Of a stretch of 64,000 bases of DNA, positions 61,355 to 64,000 are shown piece by piece (positions within the stretch are counted from its first letter, which is position 1; the number at the start of each line of letters is the position of its first letter). The notes under the pieces are model-generated. The model was not told where the DNA came from. It worked only from the letters and a program-made list of their open reading frames with translations, and made no database searches. The position numbers were made by a program, and so were the translations under genes. The DNA comes from Gammaproteobacteria bacterium. Its GTDB lineage: Bacteria; Pseudomonadota; Gammaproteobacteria; Enterobacterales; Aeromonadaceae. The DNA is taken from the NCBI GenBank assembly GCA_018222825.1, contig JAAEZO010000001.1, positions 1 through 64,000 of the forward strand, written 5' to 3'.

Positions 61355-61453
61355 CAGGCTCCGATAAAAGGGACCGCATCATGGCAGATACCAAGCGCAA
61401 TAACAGCTGAAATCAATGGTGCTGTGTCAGGTAAAGTCGTGCGGTTTCAAGGG

Positions 61454-61747
61454 TTAGCGACCGGCATTGAAGCGCTGAAAGAAGCACAGCCACTTTCGAT
61501 ACCAGGGCGGGCGAAACCGGCGGCTTTGTTCGGCGGCAAACAGCGCCTTGTGCAGCAGCATGGCACTGGGCCGGTAGCCATAATGTCGCTCCCAGCTCTG
61601 GCCGACTTCATCGATAATCAGCCGGCACTGGTGATCGTAGAGGGTGTCGTGGTTATAGGAGGGCGGACTCTGCCGATAATCCACCGCGTAGTGATCCAGA
61701 ATGCGGCGAAAGCTGACCACCAATTGCTGATATTGATGTTTATCCAT
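61454..61747 (-). CDS. Small unrecognised protein
   Basis: A 97-residue protein starting MDKHQYQQLVVSFRRILDHY at an ATG with GGAG upstream on the minus strand. It is rich in Tyr, Arg, His and Trp, has no signal peptide or membrane helix, and ends in a strongly basic part (RRFRPPWYRKWLCFFQRF). I do not recognise the family. The frame is open 28 codons further upstream, but the ribosome site favours this start. It lies between the DUF502 gene and the divergent aroF. Confidence 0.6.
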   Translation of the reverse strand: MDKHQYQQLVVSFRRILDHYAVDYRQSPPSYNHDTLYDHQCRLIIDEVGQSWERHYGYRPSAMLLHKALFAAEQSRRFRPPWYRKWLCFFQRFNAGR

Positions 61748-61957
61748 GAAATGTCTCCATTTGCCTGAGTATAGCCACCCCGGCGGCTGCGGCTTTCTGG
61801 CTTTTTTATAGCCACTTGCCGCTGACAGCATAAAATAACCGATTTTTGCGCACTATCAGGCTTTGCAAGGCGGCCCGGCCTTGGTAAGGTGAAAGTGGTT
61901 GCGTAAGAAAGAAATAACATGATGTCAAATATGGCGCTGTTTTTCTTTTTATTTGGT

Positions 61958-61975
61958 TGTAATGAATTGTTTACA
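61958..61975 (+). promoter_or_regulatory. TyrR box upstream of aroF
   Basis: TGTAAT-N6-TTTACA matches the TyrR consensus TGTAAA-N6-TTTACA at 11 of 12 positions. It ends 15 bases before the aroF ATG, so bound TyrR would sit over the promoter or leader. Confidence 0.6.
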
Positions 61976-61990
61976 AGTGAGGATGTCATC

Positions 61991-63061
61991 ATGCAGAAAG
62001 ACACACTGAATAATATCCATATTCGATCCGAGAAGGTCATGATTACCCCGGCAGAGCTGAAAGCCAAGTTGCCTATCTCCGAGCAGGCGCTGTCGTACAT
62101 CGGCCAGGCCCGGCACACCATTTCCGATATTATTCAGCGCAAGGATCACCGCCTGCTGGTGATCTGCGGTCCCTGTTCCATTCACGATATCGACGCAGCC
62201 AAAGAGTACGCAACCCGCCTCAAAAAACTGCATGATGAATACAGTGACAGCCTTTATATCGTGATGCGCGTCTATTTCGAGAAGCCGCGCACCACCGTCG
62301 GTTGGAAAGGCTTTATCAACGATCCTCACCTGGACGGCACTTTCGATATAGAGCAGGGACTGCACAAGGCCCGCGAGCTGCTGTGCTGGCTGGCCGAGCT
62401 GGAACTGCCGCTGGCCACCGAAGCGCTGGATCCGATCAGCCCCCAGTATCTGGCCGAGCTGTTTTCCTGGTCGGCCATCGGTGCCCGTACCACCGAATCC
62501 CAGACACACAGAGAGATGGCTTCCGGCCTGTCGATGCCGGTCGGCTTCAAGAACGGTACCGACGGTAACCTGGGCACCGCCATCAATGCGCTGAAGGCGG
62601 CGGCAGAGTCCCATGCCTTCATGGGCATCAATCAGGAAGGGCAGGTCGCTCTGCTGGTCACTCAGGGTAACCCGGACGGCCATGTGATACTGCGTGGCGG
62701 CAAGCACCCGAACTATGACTCGGTCAATGTCTCGCTGGCCGAAAAGGCGATGGTGACGGCCGGCCTGTCGCCCAGCCTGGTGGTGGACTGTAGTCATGGC
62801 AACTCCAACAAGGATTACAGCCTGCAGCCATTGGTGACCGAGAACGTGGTACATCAGATTCAGGAAGGCAACCAGTCCATTCTCGGTATCATGCTGGAGT
62901 CGCATCTGCATGAAGGTAACCAGTCCAGTGAACAGCCGCGCAGCGAGATGCGCTACGGGGTATCGATTACCGATGCCTGTATCGACTGGGACACCACCGC
63001 CGAGCTGCTCAAACGTTGTCACCAGCAGTTGGCCGCGCCCTTGAAGGCCCGACTGGGCTGA
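61991..63061 (+). CDS. aroF: AroF, DAHP synthase (probably tyrosine-sensitive)
   Basis: A 356-residue class I DAHP synthase, the first enzyme of the shikimate pathway, condensing phosphoenolpyruvate and erythrose 4-phosphate. Motifs include CGPCSIHD, MRVYFEKPRTTVGWKG, GARTTESQTHREMASGLSMP and a metal-binding DCSHGNSNKD. The N-terminus MQKDTLNN keeps Asn8, associated with tyrosine inhibition in E. coli AroF, and the length is identical. I start at the ATG with GAGG upstream; the frame runs 24 codons further back but through the TyrR box. Confidence 0.94.
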   Translation: MQKDTLNNIHIRSEKVMITPAELKAKLPISEQALSYIGQARHTISDIIQRKDHRLLVICGPCSIHDIDAAKEYATRLKKLHDEYSDSLYIVMRVYFEKPRTTVGWKGFINDPHLDGTFDIEQGLHKARELLCWLAELELPLATEALDPISPQYLAELFSWSAIGARTTESQTHREMASGLSMPVGFKNGTDGNLGTAINALKAAAESHAFMGINQEGQVALLVTQGNPDGHVILRGGKHPNYDSVNVSLAEKAMVTAGLSPSLVVDCSHGNSNKDYSLQPLVTENVVHQIQEGNQSILGIMLESHLHEGNQSSEQPRSEMRYGVSITDACIDWDTTAELLKRCHQQLAAPLKARLG

Positions 63062-63153
63062 GGGTAGGACCTTTGCGGCTACTCTCTATATTGAATAGAG
63101 CCGCCTGACGCTGCGGGGCGACTGTCCCCGCCGGCGGTTCACAGGCATAATAG

Positions 63154-63184
63154 AGCACCGAGTCCGGGAAGGGCCGGTGCTTTT
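63154..63184 (+). terminator. Terminator/attenuator-like hairpin between aroF and tyrA
   Basis: AGCACCG pairs with CGGTGCT, with an inner GTCC/GGGC-type pairing, and the stem is followed by TTTTG. It ends 19 bases before the tyrA ATG. Two further hairpins lie upstream (63074-63137), which could make it a read-through control point. Confidence 0.65.
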
Positions 63185-63202
63185 GTAATTGGGATGGGAC
63201 CA

Positions 63203-64000
63203 ATGGTAGATGAATTAGCTGTCCTGCGGGATCAGATAGACGAAGTTGACCAGCAACTGGTTGAACTGTTTGCCCGCCGCCTGAAACTGGTGGCGGGTGT
63301 AGGGGAAGTCAAGAGCCGCCAGGGGGTGCCGATTTATGCCCCCGACCGTGAAGCAGCCATGTTGGCCCGCCGCCGGGCCGAAGCCGAGGCGCGGGGCGTG
63401 CCGCCAGACTTGATTGAAGACGTGTTGCGCCGCGCCATGCGCGAGTCGTATGCCAGCGAAAAAGACACCGGCTTCAAGTGCATGAACCCCAGCCTGGGCA
63501 AGGCGGTGGTGATCGGCGGTGCCGGTCAGCTGGGTGGCCTGTTTGCACATCTGCTGACCCTGTCCGGTTACCCGGTCGAGATCCTGGAAAAAGACGACTG
63601 GAATAGGGCCGACCAGCTGCTGGCCGGCGCGGGCCTGGTGGTGGTGGCGGTACCCATCGATCAGACAGTCGCGGTGATCGAGCAACTGCCTCGCCTGGCC
63701 GACGACTGCCTGCTGGTCGACTTGACCAGTATCAAGGCCGAGCCGCTGGCCGCCATGTTGCAGGTGCACACCGGTCCCGTACTGGGGCTGCACCCCATGT
63801 TCGGGCCCGATGTCTCCAGCCTGGCCAAGCAGGTGATTATTTACAGCGAAGGCCGTGGCGCCGAGCAGTATGAATGGCTGCTGGCCCAGATGCGTATCTG
63901 GGGCGCACGTCTGCAGGCGGTGAGTGCCGACGAGCACGACAAGGCCATGAGCTTGGTCCAGGCCCTGCGCCACTTCACCAGCTTTGCCTACGGTGCTCAC
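63203..64000 (+). CDS. tyrA: TyrA, chorismate mutase/prephenate dehydrogenase (partial)
   Basis: The first 266 residues are present; the gene runs off the window. The N-terminal chorismate mutase domain (1-90; [40 protein letters not shown]) is followed by the NAD-binding dehydrogenase domain ([36 protein letters not shown]). It converts chorismate to 4-hydroxyphenylpyruvate for tyrosine synthesis. It lies downstream of aroF, as in the E. coli aroF-tyrA operon, so both probably respond to TyrR and tyrosine. Confidence 0.95.
   Translation, partial: MVDELAVLRDQIDEVDQQLVELFARRLKLVAGVGEVKSRQGVPIYAPDREAAMLARRRAEAEARGVPPDLIEDVLRRAMRESYASEKDTGFKCMNPSLGKAVVIGGAGQLGGLFAHLLTLSGYPVEILEKDDWNRADQLLAGAGLVVVAVPIDQTVAVIEQLPRLADDCLLVDLTSIKAEPLAAMLQVHTGPVLGLHPMFGPDVSSLAKQVIIYSEGRGAEQYEWLLAQMRIWGARLQAVSADEHDKAMSLVQALRHFTSFAYGAH

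Noticed and set aside
1-64000. Prophage, insertion sequence, toxin-antitoxin or defence system
   Set aside because: No integrase, transposase, tRNA-linked junction or defence gene was found; nearly every frame belongs to flagellar, chemotaxis, ccm or aromatic-pathway genes.

Overview
The window is chromosomal DNA of a gammaproteobacterium with a polar flagellum, moderately GC-rich and densely coding. Three things point to the order Aeromonadales (an Oceanimonas, Zobellella or Oceanisphaera-like marine bacterium): the gene order, the Vibrio/Aeromonas-type accessory genes flgT-flgO-flgP, the FlrABC regulators, MotCD, ParC/ParP, and the ccm operon directly after the chemotaxis genes. This placement is inference; no rRNA or other marker gene is present.

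Layout. 1-3544: partial flgT (minus strand), flgO-flgP (plus), then flgN, flgM and flgA (minus). 3659-5415: cheV-cheR. 5508-16404: rod, hook, rings and hook-filament junction genes flgB to flgL. 16719-20864: a single flagellin, flaG, fliD, a FlaI/FliT-like chaperone and fliS. 21317-25312: flrA, then flrB-flrC. 25490-38527: fliE to fliR and flhB, covering the MS-ring, C-ring, ATPase and export gate. 38715-43787: flhA, flhF, flhG and fliA. 44097-52645: cheY-cheZ-cheA-cheB-motC-motD-parC-parP-cheW and a DUF2802 gene. 52790-59834: ccmABCDEFGHI for cytochrome c maturation. 59906-64000: mlaA, a DUF502 membrane protein, a small unrecognised gene, aroF and a truncated tyrA (chorismate mutase/prephenate dehydrogenase).

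Regulation is unusually readable. Sigma-54 (-24/-12) sites with exact GG-N10-GC spacing precede flgT, flgB, flgF, fliE, fliK and flhA, and a weaker one precedes flrB. Sigma-28 sites (TAAAG-type -35, GCCGATAA-type -10) precede flgO, flgM and the flagellin, with weaker ones before cheV and cheY. By analogy with Vibrio, FlrA would start the sigma-54 genes, FlrBC the hook and basal-body genes, and FliA (held back by FlgM) the filament and chemotaxis genes. FlhF/FlhG would set number and pole. ParC/ParP with CheA would place the chemoreceptor array at the pole.

No phage, IS, CRISPR, tRNA or rRNA gene was seen, and no previously undescribed multi-gene system is evident. The less expected signals are: a small dispersed inverted-repeat element family in the flagellar spacers, including a perfect 8-copy heptamer array next to the flagellin promoter; a perfect FNR-type palindrome upstream of flrA; a triplicated short motif in the CheA linker that may dock ParP/ParC; a long inverted repeat before flaG; and alternative hairpins between aroF and tyrA.
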